64,000 nucleotides of DNA, from the NCBI GenBank assembly GCA_963770275.1, contig CAVYPD010000018.1, positions 62,001 to 126,000 on the forward strand, written 5' to 3'. Under the pieces are notes generated by a model. It searched no databases and was not told the DNA's origin. It was given only the letters and a program-made list of their open reading frames with translations. The translations under genes were made by a program, and so were the position numbers. This DNA is from Roseiarcus sp963770275. Lineage in GTDB: Bacteria; Pseudomonadota; Alphaproteobacteria; Rhizobiales; Beijerinckiaceae. Every line of letters begins with the position of its first letter. The stretch's first letter is position 1. Below are positions 37,081 to 45,524 of the stretch, in pieces.

Positions 37081-38034
37081 ATGGCCAATAAGCTCGAACA
37101 GCTGCGCACTATGACCACCGTCGTCTCGGACACCGGCGACATGGAGGCGATCCGCGCCTACAAGCCGACCGACGCCACGACAAACCCATCGTTGATTTTG
37201 AAGGCGGCGGAGATGCCGGCCTATGGGCGTCTTGTCGACGAGGCGATTGCGTGGGGGGGCAAACAAAAGGCTTCAGTCGGCGAGGTGACGGATCGCATCG
37301 CGGTGAACTTCGGCGCCGAACTGACCAAGATCGTTCCTGGTCGCGTGTCGACAGAAGTTGACGCCGATCTGTCCTTTGACACGGAGGGCATGGTCGCCAA
37401 AGCGAAGTCGTTCATCGCCGCCTACAAGGAGCGAGGGATCGGCCACGAGCATATCCTGATCAAGCTCGCTTCGACCTGGGAAGGCGTGCAAGCGGCCAAG
37501 CGCCTGCAGGCCGAAGGCATTGATTGCAATATGACCCTCGCCTTCTCGATCGCCCAGGCGATCGCGGCGGGGGACGCGAAGGCGTTCCTTCTGTCGCCTT
37601 TCGTTGGACGCATCCTGGATTGGCATGTGAAGGCGGGCGGCGGGCCGTACACTCCCGAAACCGATCCCGGCGTGCACTCGGTGCGCGCGATCTACGCCTA
37701 TTACAAGACCTACGGTATCAAGACGGTCGTGATGGGCGCCTCGTTCCGCAGCACGGGCGAGATCGAAGCGCTCGCGGGCTGCGATCGGCTCACCATCTCG
37801 CCTCAACTCCTCGAGGCGCTGTCGAAGGAGGAGGGCGAGCTCAAGCGGCAGCTCGACCCGGCCAAGCCCGGCCCAGCTCCCGCCAAGATTGCAATGGACG
37901 AAAAGACCTTCCGCTGGATGCTGAACGAAGACCAGATGGCGACCGAGAAGCTGTCCGAGGGCATCCGCACGTTCGCCCACGATCTCAATAAACTGAGGAC
38001 GTCGGTGCAGCAGCGGCTGGCGAAAGCGGCGTAG
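37081..38034 (+). CDS. tal: Transaldolase
   Basis: Class I transaldolase of the pentose phosphate pathway, transferring a dihydroxyacetone unit between sugar phosphates. 317 residues. TDATTNPSLILKA lies near the N-terminus, the Schiff-base Lys in HILIKLASTWEG at about 128, then NMTLAFSIAQAIA and SPFVGRILDW. ATG 37081 follows a strong GAAGGAGG site. Single gene. Confidence 0.97.
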   Translation: MANKLEQLRTMTTVVSDTGDMEAIRAYKPTDATTNPSLILKAAEMPAYGRLVDEAIAWGGKQKASVGEVTDRIAVNFGAELTKIVPGRVSTEVDADLSFDTEGMVAKAKSFIAAYKERGIGHEHILIKLASTWEGVQAAKRLQAEGIDCNMTLAFSIAQAIAAGDAKAFLLSPFVGRILDWHVKAGGGPYTPETDPGVHSVRAIYAYYKTYGIKTVVMGASFRSTGEIEALAGCDRLTISPQLLEALSKEEGELKRQLDPAKPGPAPAKIAMDEKTFRWMLNEDQMATEKLSEGIRTFAHDLNKLRTSVQQRLAKAA

Positions 38035-38338
38035 CCTATTCAGCGAGGCGCGCGCGGCGGCTTGGCTTGAGCTTCCGCGCCCGCTCTCGGGAAGAGTGAA
38101 AACGGAACGCGCGCGCCTGAAAACGGCGAATAATGCGGCTGTATTGCGCGGAATCGGTGAGGTGCGCGGCTGGCCAGAAGCCCGCAGCATTTGTTTGCGC
38201 AATACCGAAAGTTCGGGTAGGATCAACGTTGGGTGACAAAGGGGGTCGGCGCGCGGCGACCTGCTTTTAGCGGCGGCCTTCGAGTGCGCTGGGCCGCTTT
38301 TTGCAACCAGAGCGGGTCTTCTGGAACAACGGGAAAAA

Positions 38339-38453
38339 TTTCATTTGGATTCGCCGTAACCCATTGAAAAGTCCCGATTCGGCCAAGGAAAAACAAGGGA
38401 ATGCAAGCTTATTTGCTTGGTTTTATTTGGTTTTCCTTGCTTTTCCTTGGAGG
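38339..38453 (-). repeat. Dispersed AT-rich repeat, copy 1
   Basis: An AT-rich block unlike its surroundings. Its 37-base core at 38343-38379 (reverse strand starting AATCGGGACTTTTCAA, ending GAATCCAAAT) matches the core of copy 2 at 53314-53350 at 34 of 37 positions. The rest, 38380-38453, is built of CCAAGGAAAA-type words in opposing orientation and can fold as an imperfect long hairpin. It lies between tal and a convergent glycosyltransferase gene. Confidence 0.8.
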
Positions 38454-38472
38454 AAGTTCCCGCGCCAAGTTG

Positions 38473-39540
38473 CTATCCGTTCTTGACCGGCCGGATGACC
38501 CCGACGGTCTTCGGAGACGATAGGGTCGCCAGTTTAACGTCCGAGCGGCTCGTTTCGATGTTCTCGAGGAACTGGCGCGCGCTCTCTTTCCAGGTGAAAC
38601 GCATCGAATGTTCGCGCGCCTGTTCGCGCGACAGGGTCAACGCCTTGAGGCACGCCGCCCGTAGATCCTCGTCGAGCACGCCGGCGCCGGCCCCGACGAC
38701 ATCGATCGGCCCGGGCACGGGATAAGCCGCGACCGGCAAGCCGCTGGCCATAGCCTCGATCATGACGATCCCGAACGTGTCGGTGCGCGAGGGGAAGACG
38801 AACACATCCGCGCTGGCGTAGATATCGGCCAACTCTTCGCCCTGCTTGGAACCGAGAAAATAAGCGTGGGGATAGCGGCGCTGGAGCTGTCGGCGAACCG
38901 GCCCGTCGCCGACGATGACGGTGGAGCCCGGCAAATCGAGGCCAAGCAGCGCTTCGAGGTTCTTTTCCACCGCTACCCGTCCAACCGACAGGAAGATCGG
39001 CCGCGGCAGGTCGAGCGCGCGCTTTGACCGCGGGCGGTAGACCGCGTGGTTGACGCCGCGAGTCCAGAGCCTGACCCGAGGGAAGCCGCGGCGGGTGAGG
39101 TCGGCGCCGATCGTCGGCGTCGGCGCCATCACCGCGGCTGAGGGCGCGTGAAAATAGCGCAAGCCGGCGTAGGTCAGCCATTCGGGAACGCGAATCCGCG
39201 CCGACACATATTCAGGAAAGCGCGTGTGGTAGCTGGTGGTGAAGATCCGCTTGTGCGTGAGGCAATAGCGACGCGTCAGCCAGCCAATCGGGCCTTCGGT
39301 GGCGATATGGATATGGTCGGGCTTGGCTTCCTCGATGCGCTGGCCGATCCGTCGCCAGGATGGGATCGCGATGCGAATTTCCGGGTAGGAGGGCAGGGGA
39401 GCAGTCCACATGCCCTGGGAGGTGAGAAATTCAAACGAAGCGCCCAATTCGGCCCCCGCCTGACTCATTCGCTCCAGGGTCGACACGACGCCATTGACTT
39501 GCGGGCGCCAAGCGTCGGTAGCGATCAGGATACGCATCAA
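38473..39540 (-). CDS. GT4-family glycosyltransferase (mannosyltransferase-like)
   Basis: GT-B fold family 4 glycosyltransferase of 355 residues, probably adding mannose or a related sugar to an envelope lipid. N-terminal TDAWRPQVNGVVSTLERM is typical. The donor half has FLSVGRVAVEKNLEALL and the E-x7-E region SRTDTFGIVMIEAMASGLPV. Its start overlaps the stop of the metallophosphoesterase gene by four bases, so the two are co-transcribed. Confidence 0.9.
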   Translation of the reverse strand: MMRILIATDAWRPQVNGVVSTLERMSQAGAELGASFEFLTSQGMWTAPLPSYPEIRIAIPSWRRIGQRIEEAKPDHIHIATEGPIGWLTRRYCLTHKRIFTTSYHTRFPEYVSARIRVPEWLTYAGLRYFHAPSAAVMAPTPTIGADLTRRGFPRVRLWTRGVNHAVYRPRSKRALDLPRPIFLSVGRVAVEKNLEALLGLDLPGSTVIVGDGPVRRQLQRRYPHAYFLGSKQGEELADIYASADVFVFPSRTDTFGIVMIEAMASGLPVAAYPVPGPIDVVGAGAGVLDEDLRAACLKALTLSREQAREHSMRFTWKESARQFLENIETSRSDVKLATLSSPKTVGVIRPVKNG

Positions 39541-40379
39541 GCCAATTCCGCTTGCGCCTCGTCAGCCCCCGCCTCGGTTGCTTCCTCTTCGAACGATAAC
39601 TTGTCGTCGGCCCAGGCGGCGAGCTGCAGCGGATTCTTCCAGCGCAAGACTTCCATCTGGCCGTCGTAGTGCTCGACCACCAGCGAGCAGGATTCGACGA
39701 AGTCGCCGGTGTTGACGTAGATCACGCCCTCCATGTCGCGGATGACCGGATGATGGATGTGGCCGCAAACGACCCCGTCGACGCCGCGCTTCCTGGCTTC
39801 CGCGGCCAGCTCTTTCTCGAATGAACCGATGAAATTGACCGCGTTTTTGACCTTGAGCTTCGCCCAGGCCGAAAACGACCAATAGGGCAAGCCCAGCGCG
39901 CGGCGCGCCGCGTTGAAATGGGTATTGACGAACAGCGCGAAATCGTAGGCCCAGTCGCCGAAGAAGGCGAGCCACTTCGAATGGCGGACGACGACGTCGA
40001 ATTCGTCGCCATGAATGATGAGATAACGCTTGCCGTCGGCCGCGGTATGGATCGCCTGCCGCCTGATCTCGATCCCGCCGAAGGTCAGGCCGAAGAATTG
40101 ACGGGCGAATTCGTCGTGGTTGCCGGGGACGAACACCATCCGCGCGCCCCGCCTCACCTTTCGCAGCAATTTCTGGATGACGTCGTTATGCGCCTGGGGC
40201 CAGTACCAGCCGGACCGGAGTCGCCAGCCGTCGATGATGTCGCCGACCAGGTAGATCGTGTCCGCCTCGACATGGCGCAGCATGTCCAAGATTAGATGCG
40301 CTTGGCACCCGCGTGTGCCCAAGTGCAAATCCGACAGGAACAGGGTCCTGTATCGATGGGTCTCTTGGGACTTTGGCAC
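39537..40379 (-). CDS. LpxH-like metallophosphoesterase (UDP-2,3-diacylglucosamine diphosphatase type)
   Basis: Calcineurin-like phosphoesterase of 280 residues. The metal-binding motifs are in order: FLSDLHLGT, YLVGDIIDGW, FVPGNHDEFA, IIHGDEFD and VVCGHIHHP. The arrangement fits the UDP-2,3-diacylglucosamine diphosphatase-like group found in alphaproteobacteria beside a GT4 gene. Whether it acts in lipid A synthesis here is inference, since many alphaproteobacteria use LpxI. First gene of a two-gene operon. Confidence 0.85.
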   Translation of the reverse strand: MPKSQETHRYRTLFLSDLHLGTRGCQAHLILDMLRHVEADTIYLVGDIIDGWRLRSGWYWPQAHNDVIQKLLRKVRRGARMVFVPGNHDEFARQFFGLTFGGIEIRRQAIHTAADGKRYLIIHGDEFDVVVRHSKWLAFFGDWAYDFALFVNTHFNAARRALGLPYWSFSAWAKLKVKNAVNFIGSFEKELAAEARKRGVDGVVCGHIHHPVIRDMEGVIYVNTGDFVESCSLVVEHYDGQMEVLRWKNPLQLAAWADDKLSFEEEATEAGADEAQAELA

Positions 40380-40508
40380 CAGGGGCCTCCTCGCGAGGGG
40401 GCGAACAACGAGAAATGACTGCGCAGATTCTCATGTCGCTTCGATGACGCGACGCACTCGAAGGTTTATAGTTCTCAGCCTGAAGAGTGTCGAGAGCAGG
40501 GGGCTACA

Positions 40509-41288
40509 GTGGACTTGGGAATCGCAGGCCGGAAAGCGATTGTTTGCGCGTCGAGCAAAGGCTTGGGCCGCGCTTGCGCACAAACGCTGGCGGAAGCCGG
40601 ATGCGCGATTGTGCTCAACGGACGGGACAAGGAGATCCTCGGTCGCACAGCAACTGAATTGCGCCAGGCGACGGGCGTTGAGGTTCTTGAAATTCCCGGC
40701 GATCTCGACCATCCAGCGACACGGGCGGAGCTGATCGCCGCCTGCCCGGACGCGGATATTCTCGTCAATAACAACGGCGGCCCGCCGTACAAGAGTTTCG
40801 CAGAAATCAGTCGCGAGGATGTCCTCAAAGGCGTCGAGTCCAACATGCTGACCCCGATCGCTTTGGTCCAGGCGCTGGCCCCGGGAATGGTCGAGCGCAA
40901 ATTCGGACGAATCATCAACATCACTTCGAGTTCGGTCCGGACGCCGATCGCTGGCCTCGACGTCTCATCGGGGGCTCGCGCGGGATTGACAGCATTTCTC
41001 GCCTCGGCGGCGCGCCTGTTTGCGCGCGACAACGTGACAATCAACTCGATCCAGCCTGGATCGTTTGAGACCGACCGTCAGAAAGCAGGTCTTGCGCGCG
41101 CGGCGGCGCAGCGAAACGTCAGCGTCGATACCGCGCGGGCTGATTCGAAGGCGCGAATCCCGGTCGGGCGATTCGGCGATCCGGACGAATTCGGCGCGCT
41201 CTGCGCCTTTCTCGCCAGCGCGCATGCTGGGTTTATCACGGGCCAGAATATTCTGATCGACGGCGGCGCATTCGCGGGCGCCTTTTGA
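40509..41288 (+). CDS. SDR-family oxidoreductase without the catalytic Tyr
   Basis: 259-residue FabG-like SDR starting at GTG 40509. The cofactor stretch is IVCASSKGLGRACAQTLA, with NNNGGPPYKSF and the catalytic-Ser region INITSSSVRTPIAGLDVSSG then ARAGLTAFL. The usual YxxxK is replaced by SSGARAG, a feature of a recognised SDR subgroup annotated as 3-oxoacyl-ACP reductase-like. The end ITGQNILIDGGAFAG is normal. Function unknown. Confidence 0.82.
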   Translation: MDLGIAGRKAIVCASSKGLGRACAQTLAEAGCAIVLNGRDKEILGRTATELRQATGVEVLEIPGDLDHPATRAELIAACPDADILVNNNGGPPYKSFAEISREDVLKGVESNMLTPIALVQALAPGMVERKFGRIINITSSSVRTPIAGLDVSSGARAGLTAFLASAARLFARDNVTINSIQPGSFETDRQKAGLARAAAQRNVSVDTARADSKARIPVGRFGDPDEFGALCAFLASAHAGFITGQNILIDGGAFAGAF

Positions 41289-41326
41289 CGCGGCGAACAG
41301 TCCCGAGACGCACGGCCGACGTTCGG

Positions 41327-41830
41327 ATGAGGTTTTTGTCCGTCCTGCTCGGATTGTGCGCCTTCCTGTCTCCTTCGCTCTCCTGGTCGGACAACTCAGC
41401 TGTCGCTGGCGCCAAGGAAAACTCCAGCATCACCTTCGATTGCGCGGGTCACGCGTCCGATGAGAAAAGCCCTCCACACTTCGCAAGCGGCAGCGAGGTG
41501 AAGTTTGAGGTTTCCGCGACCTTCGGCGAAGGCGCAATTGTCGCTTTGGTCGATCCGGAGACAAACGCGATCCTTAAGCCGCTTTACGACGCGGAATCGA
41601 CCAGCGGACATCTGAAGTTTAGCGACGGCGAGGAGACAACGGTCGTCTGGACGCGAATGTCCGGCGCCGACGGCGCTCTCATGGGCGAAGCGATCCTGAG
41701 CGACGGCGAGGTGCTCGCGCTCACCATCGAGCGAGCGGCCCAAGGGACCGCAAATCGCTCGTTCGTCCTGTTCGCTGCGGCTCCATCAAGCTTGGTCCGT
41801 GGAACCTGTGCCTCGGCCGCATTTCGTTAG
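41327..41830 (+). CDS. Secreted protein of unknown function
   Basis: About 167 residues from ATG 41327 with a clear signal peptide (FLSVLLGLCAFLSPSLSWSD). The mature part has two Cys (TFDCAGH and RGTCASA) that could pair and an all-beta look. No family was recognised. The frame also opens at 41285, overlapping the SDR stop; the later ATG gives a proper signal peptide. It is possibly in the same transcript as the SDR gene. Confidence 0.6.
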   Translation: MRFLSVLLGLCAFLSPSLSWSDNSAVAGAKENSSITFDCAGHASDEKSPPHFASGSEVKFEVSATFGEGAIVALVDPETNAILKPLYDAESTSGHLKFSDGEETTVVWTRMSGADGALMGEAILSDGEVLALTIERAAQGTANRSFVLFAAAPSSLVRGTCASAAFR

Positions 41831-42000
41831 CCTCTCCGACCCTCGCCGGGCAGGCAGCGGGCCATGGCGCGCGTTCACACGAGAACGCCAGGCGACGGCT
41901 CCCGCCGTTAGGTTGGTCCCGCTTCTAGGCGGCCGAGCCAGTTCATTGCTTAGGTTGGGGGCGCCCATCAAAAATCCCCGATCGAGTGGAAAACGACGGT

Positions 42001-42030
42001 TTGACGGTTGTTTAGGCGCCGTGATACCTT
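42001..42030 (+). promoter_or_regulatory. Candidate sigma-70-type promoter of pqqA
   Basis: TTGACG at 42001-42006 followed after 16-18 bases by GATACC/TACCTT (42023-42030), about 60-90 bases upstream of pqqA. The preceding 170 bases contain no gene. Predicted by pattern only. Confidence 0.45.
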
Positions 42031-42089
42031 ATGTTAGCTCCGGGCCCCAGGGAGAGCGGAGCCTGCAAGAGCGAGAAGGAAACGACACC

Positions 42090-42167
42090 ATGGCATGGTC
42101 GACCCCCGTAGTTTGTGAAGTTTGCGTTGGCATGGAAGTGACGAGCTACCTGTCGGCGGAAATGTGA
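42090..42167 (+). CDS. pqqA: PQQ precursor peptide PqqA (stand-alone)
   Basis: A 25-residue peptide containing VGMEVTSYLSAEM, the PqqA hallmark with the conserved Glu (16) and Tyr (20) that are cross-linked by PqqE and become pyrroloquinoline quinone. The VCVGMEVTSY stretch resembles the Methylobacterium peptide. ATG 42090 follows an AGAAGGA ribosome-binding site, and a hairpin follows the stop. No pqqB-E genes lie in the window, so biosynthesis must be encoded elsewhere. The nearest genes are a cytochrome c and a PQQ-type sugar dehydrogenase. The short C-terminus, ending right after SAEM, is notable. Confidence 0.88.
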   Translation: MAWSTPVVCEVCVGMEVTSYLSAEM

Positions 42168-42174
42168 TATCGAA

Positions 42175-42212
42175 CGCCGCCCGTATCAAACCGGGCGGCG
42201 TCTTCAACCTTT
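42175..42212 (+). terminator. Hairpin after pqqA
   Basis: CGCCGCCCG and CGGGCGGCG arms with a short A-rich loop follow the pqqA stop by about ten bases and are trailed by a short pyrimidine stretch. It probably ends the pqqA transcript or protects its 3' end. Confidence 0.65.
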
Positions 42213-42317
42213 GGGGCCGATTGGAGCGCCTATCTCCACCCGGCGGGTGCTAGTCGCCCACGCAGCTAACTGCCATTCCCGCGCGCCAAACGGCGCTATT
42301 TTTTTGCGCGCCTGGAC

Positions 42318-42671
42318 CTACTGCCCGGGCGTTTTGCCCACCGAAATCTCGATCCCCGAATAATACGCAGCCAAATTCTCAATATCGTCCGGCGAAAGAT
42401 CCTGGACCACGACCGACATCATTTCGTTTTTGCGTTCTCCGGACTTAAACGCAGTGATCTGCTCGGTCAGATAGCTCTCACTCTGGCCCGCGAGATTTGG
42501 CGCCTCGGGAATTTTCGCTAAGCCATCGACGCCATGGCAGACGCCGCATACGGATTCCGCCTTCGCGCGCCCGGCCTTTGCGTCGCCCGCCTCGGCTTGG
42601 GCTGTGAAGCCAATGGCCAAGCATGCGCCCAAGACGAGCGCTTTCCCTGACGAGAGCCAATCAAACCGCAT
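42318..42671 (-). CDS. Class I c-type cytochrome
   Basis: 117 residues with a signal peptide (ALVLGACLAIGFTAQAEAGD) and one haem-binding CGVCH at residues 42-46. A methionine pair (KNEMMS, 84-85) can supply the sixth ligand. It is a periplasmic single-haem electron carrier and a plausible acceptor for the neighbouring PQQ-type dehydrogenase (inference from context). A GGTGGAGG ribosome-binding site precedes ATG 42671. A rho-independent hairpin separates it from the dehydrogenase gene, so the two are not a simple read-through operon. Confidence 0.9.
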   Translation of the reverse strand: MRFDWLSSGKALVLGACLAIGFTAQAEAGDAKAGRAKAESVCGVCHGVDGLAKIPEAPNLAGQSESYLTEQITAFKSGERKNEMMSVVVQDLSPDDIENLAAYYSGIEISVGKTPGQ

Positions 42672-42695
42672 AGGTCCTCCACCTGGGGTTGAAAC

Positions 42696-42730
42696 AAAAA
42701 AAGGACAGCTCCCGGTGGGGGAGCTGTCCT
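42696..42730 (-). terminator. Rho-independent terminator of the sugar dehydrogenase gene
   Basis: Perfect stem AGGACAGCTCCC / GGGAGCTGTCCT (42702-42730) followed on the minus strand by seven T residues (42702-42696). It lies 23 bases past the dehydrogenase stop and upstream of the cytochrome gene. Confidence 0.85.
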
Positions 42731-42752
42731 GGCTTAAAGCAAGCTGTTCTTC

Positions 42753-44015
42753 TTACTTGCCGTCGTAATAGATGCGGTAGACGGCGCCGACAAGATCGTC
42801 GGACACGAGCAGCGATCCGTCCCAATATTGCTGCACGTCGACCGGGCGGCCGAGATAATGGCCGTTGTCGTTCCAGCCTTCAGCAAACGGGATCGAGGGT
42901 CCGGCGACATGGCCATCATCCTTGAGGAAGGTCACCATGAGGCGCGCGCCGACCGGCACGGTTCGGTTCCAAGAGCCGTGCTGGGTCGAGAAGATCGCCC
43001 CCTTGTACTTCGCCGGGAACTGGTCGCCGGTGTAGAAAGAGAGACCGAGGTCGGCCGCATGCGCGACCTGCTCGACTTCCGGGAAGACAACGTCGGCCGG
43101 AGGCGTGTCGGCCTTGAACTCGTTGGTGCGGGTGTGTCCGCCGCCGTACCACGGGAACCCGAACTGCTCGCCGGCCTTGTCGACGCGGTTCATCTCGCCG
43201 GGCGGGATATCGTCGCCCATGCCGTCAACCTGGTTGTCGTTGCTCCACAGCGTCTTGTCCTTCGGGTTGAAGTCCAGGCCCTCGGGATTGCGCAGACCTG
43301 TCGAATAGATCTCGCGGTTCTTGCCGTCCTGATCCATGCGGATGACGGCGCCCATGCCGACTTTCTTGAAGAGCTCCGCCTTCTCCTTTGTCGGCACGTT
43401 GTAGGGTTGGCCGATCTGGATGTAGAGCTTGTTGTCAGGCCCGATTCGGCATTCGCGCGCGGTGTGGTTGAAGCTTTCTTCCGACTTGGGGATCAACTCG
43501 CCCTCAGGAACGACGACGCCGACCGCGACGTCCTGGCCCTCATAGAAGAACTCGGCGGCCGCATATTGCAGGACCCGGTTCTGCTCGACGACATACAGGA
43601 AGCCATCTTTCGAGAAGCAGGGGCCGTTCGGCAGCTTCTTTGGCAGGCTCGGTGCGAATTCCTTGACCTCGACGCCGCCCTCGGCCCCCGTGCGCGAGCG
43701 ATCCGTCACCGCCCAGATCTTGCTCTTGCGGGTGCCGACGAAGGTCACGACGCCCTGCGGGCCGACCGCCATGTGGCGGGCATCGGGAACAAGGGCGTAA
43801 AGCTCGATGTGGAAGCCCGGCGGCAGTTTGATCTTGTCTTTAAGGATCTGTCTGACGGCGTCGGCCTTCGCTCCGGTCTGCGGGATGGTCGGCCAATCCA
43901 CCGGCGCCGTCATATGCATGCCCCCCAAAGTCTGGAGAGCGTCATCAGCCCGGGCGACGCCGGACCCGATAAGCGCCGCAGCGAGTGCGGCGGCGGAAGC
44001 AACCCAAAGTTTCAT
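42753..44015 (-). CDS. PQQ-dependent sugar (glucose/sorbosone-type) dehydrogenase, periplasmic
   Basis: About 420 residues. The signal peptide LWVASAAALAAALIGSGVARA is followed by a soluble six-bladed propeller of the GDH/sorbosone dehydrogenase family: KLPPGFHIELYALVPDARHM, HTARECRIGPDNKLYIQIGQ, GLRNPEGLDFNPKDKTLWSN and EQVAHAADLGLSFYTGDQFP. It oxidises an aldose or related alcohol with PQQ in the periplasm and passes electrons onward, probably to a cytochrome c. ATG 44015 follows AGGAGGGAAAC; an earlier in-frame start at 44075 is less likely. Divergent from the XRE-cupin regulator. Confidence 0.88.
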   Translation of the reverse strand: MKLWVASAAALAAALIGSGVARADDALQTLGGMHMTAPVDWPTIPQTGAKADAVRQILKDKIKLPPGFHIELYALVPDARHMAVGPQGVVTFVGTRKSKIWAVTDRSRTGAEGGVEVKEFAPSLPKKLPNGPCFSKDGFLYVVEQNRVLQYAAAEFFYEGQDVAVGVVVPEGELIPKSEESFNHTARECRIGPDNKLYIQIGQPYNVPTKEKAELFKKVGMGAVIRMDQDGKNREIYSTGLRNPEGLDFNPKDKTLWSNDNQVDGMGDDIPPGEMNRVDKAGEQFGFPWYGGGHTRTNEFKADTPPADVVFPEVEQVAHAADLGLSFYTGDQFPAKYKGAIFSTQHGSWNRTVPVGARLMVTFLKDDGHVAGPSIPFAEGWNDNGHYLGRPVDVQQYWDGSLLVSDDLVGAVYRIYYDGK

Positions 44016-44306
44016 GTTTCCCTCCTGTTTCCTCAGCGAAAGTTGGCTCTGTTTGAACGGGTGGCGCAAAAACAAGAATCACTCGCGGCCCCGAGGGCCC
44101 GGGGGCGATATATACCGCTACACAGATCGACAATCGCGGCGGCAAACTACGGCGCGGCGTTAAACACTGTCAATGACGCCCTAGCCGGACGACGCGGCAG
44201 GGTGGCGGGCCACGCGTACCCCCAACACCTCTGCTCGGTTCAGATTTCCGCGACGACTTCTTGGTCGCCGCGAAGCGCAGCAATGCGCCGGGCCGGGGAC
44301 GATGGC

Positions 44307-44337
44307 GTTCGATATTCCGAACGAAATCGTCTATAAT
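44307..44337 (+). promoter_or_regulatory. Promoter and overlapping palindrome before the XRE-cupin gene
   Basis: A consensus TATAAT lies at 44332-44337. The -35 region is occupied by a palindrome with GTTCG and CGAAC arms (44307-44322). Since the downstream protein has an XRE DNA-binding domain, autoregulation by blocking the -35 is a reasonable inference. The region 44016-44306 otherwise holds no gene. Confidence 0.55.
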
Positions 44338-44360
44338 CCGCGTAAAGGTCGGAGCGTGCG

Positions 44361-44978
44361 ATGGGCGTCGAAGGCAAGGATAAAGCCAAGGTTCTCGAAG
44401 TCGGAGCAGCATCGCTCTCGAACCAACTCGGGCAGGCGGTGCTCAAGCTGCGCAAGGGCTATGGACTATCGCTGGCCGACCTGTCGCAACATTCGGGCGT
44501 CGCCAAGTCGATCATCTCGCAGATCGAGCGCAATGAGACCAATCCGACGCTGACGACGATCTGGCGACTCGCCCACGCGCTCGATGTGTCGATCGAGTCC
44601 ATGCTTCGGGGTACGGAAGAGGGCCCCTTCATCGAGCATCTGGGTCGAGGGACCACGCCGATCTTCGTCTCCGACGACGGGCTATGCCGTCTCGCGGTCA
44701 TAGGCTGGCTGAAAACTGTTGACTGGCTGCAATGGTACGATTTTCACGCCGATCCAGGCGGAATTCTCGAGTCGGCGGCCCATCTGCGCGGCTCGGTCGA
44801 GTGCCTGTCGGTTTTGGACGGCGAGCTCGAGGTCGAGGTCGGCGAGACGACGGCGGCGGCCTGCGGCGGCGAGACGCTGCGGTACCGTTGCGACATGCCT
44901 CATCGAATTCGCAACCTGAGTGAGAAGCCAGCGCACGCCACGATGGTGTGCATTCTCAAAGCGGCGATGATGGATTGA
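44361..44978 (+). CDS. XRE-family regulator with C-terminal cupin domain
   Basis: 205 residues. The helix-turn-helix (LADLSQHSGVAKSIISQIER, then NETNPTLTTIWRLAHALDVS) covers about residues 30-85, followed by a cupin sensor domain with GSVECLSVLDGELEVEVGE and DMPHRIRNLSEKPA. Such regulators bind a small ligand or metal in the cupin. Lying divergent from the PQQ-type sugar dehydrogenase, it is a candidate regulator of that gene. Confidence 0.9.
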   Translation: MGVEGKDKAKVLEVGAASLSNQLGQAVLKLRKGYGLSLADLSQHSGVAKSIISQIERNETNPTLTTIWRLAHALDVSIESMLRGTEEGPFIEHLGRGTTPIFVSDDGLCRLAVIGWLKTVDWLQWYDFHADPGGILESAAHLRGSVECLSVLDGELEVEVGETTAAACGGETLRYRCDMPHRIRNLSEKPAHATMVCILKAAMMD

Positions 44979-45194
44979 AGGGTCAGTCTTTGCAGGTTCC
45001 CTGGGGCGGTCCGGAAGACCCACTTCAGAGCCCCAACTTCCTTACACTTCCTTGGATAGCTGAGGTTTCTGTCGGCACTGCAATGCTTGGCCGGGCGGAA
45101 CCAATTTGCTTGCGCGACTCGCAGGGGGGCCCGCTCGATGATCGGCGCCTGCGGCGGCGCGTTAACCAAGACTTGATACGCCCGAGCGACAGCA

Positions 45195-45524
45195 GCGATT
45201 GCGGCTTGCCTTTGAAGCGCGGCGCGCGGCGATTTGGCGACGGCCGATTCCTTCACCGTTTGTCCGACGGATGGTCCCGCCAGTCCCTGTTTGAGGCATG
45301 GGGCAGGCCCAACAGGCCGACGATTTGGTGATGATGTTTACGGATGCCGCAGGGCGGCCGCGATTGAGGCTTGCCTTTGAAGGGCTGCGCGCGGCGATTT
45401 GGCCAGGGCCGATTCCTTCACCGTTTGTCCGACGGATGGTCCGGCAGTCTCCATTTGAAGCATACGACGCGCGAGCAGGCCGACGATTTAGTGATGATGT
45501 TTACCGGCCCCGCGCGGAAACGAA
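45195..45524 (+). repeat. 165-bp tandem duplication, non-coding
   Basis: Two adjacent units of 165 bases (45195-45359 and 45360-45524) share long blocks such as CCGATTCCTTCACCGTTTGT and CAGGCCGACGATTT. A third, much decayed start is visible at 45527-45545. Open frames across them are not conserved between units, and the two copies differ by indels. The 44979-45660 region contains no recognised gene. Confidence 0.75.

Noticed and set aside
42828..44336. 502-codon plus-strand frame over the sugar dehydrogenase
   Set aside because: Antisense to a gene with a signal peptide, propeller motifs and its own terminator.
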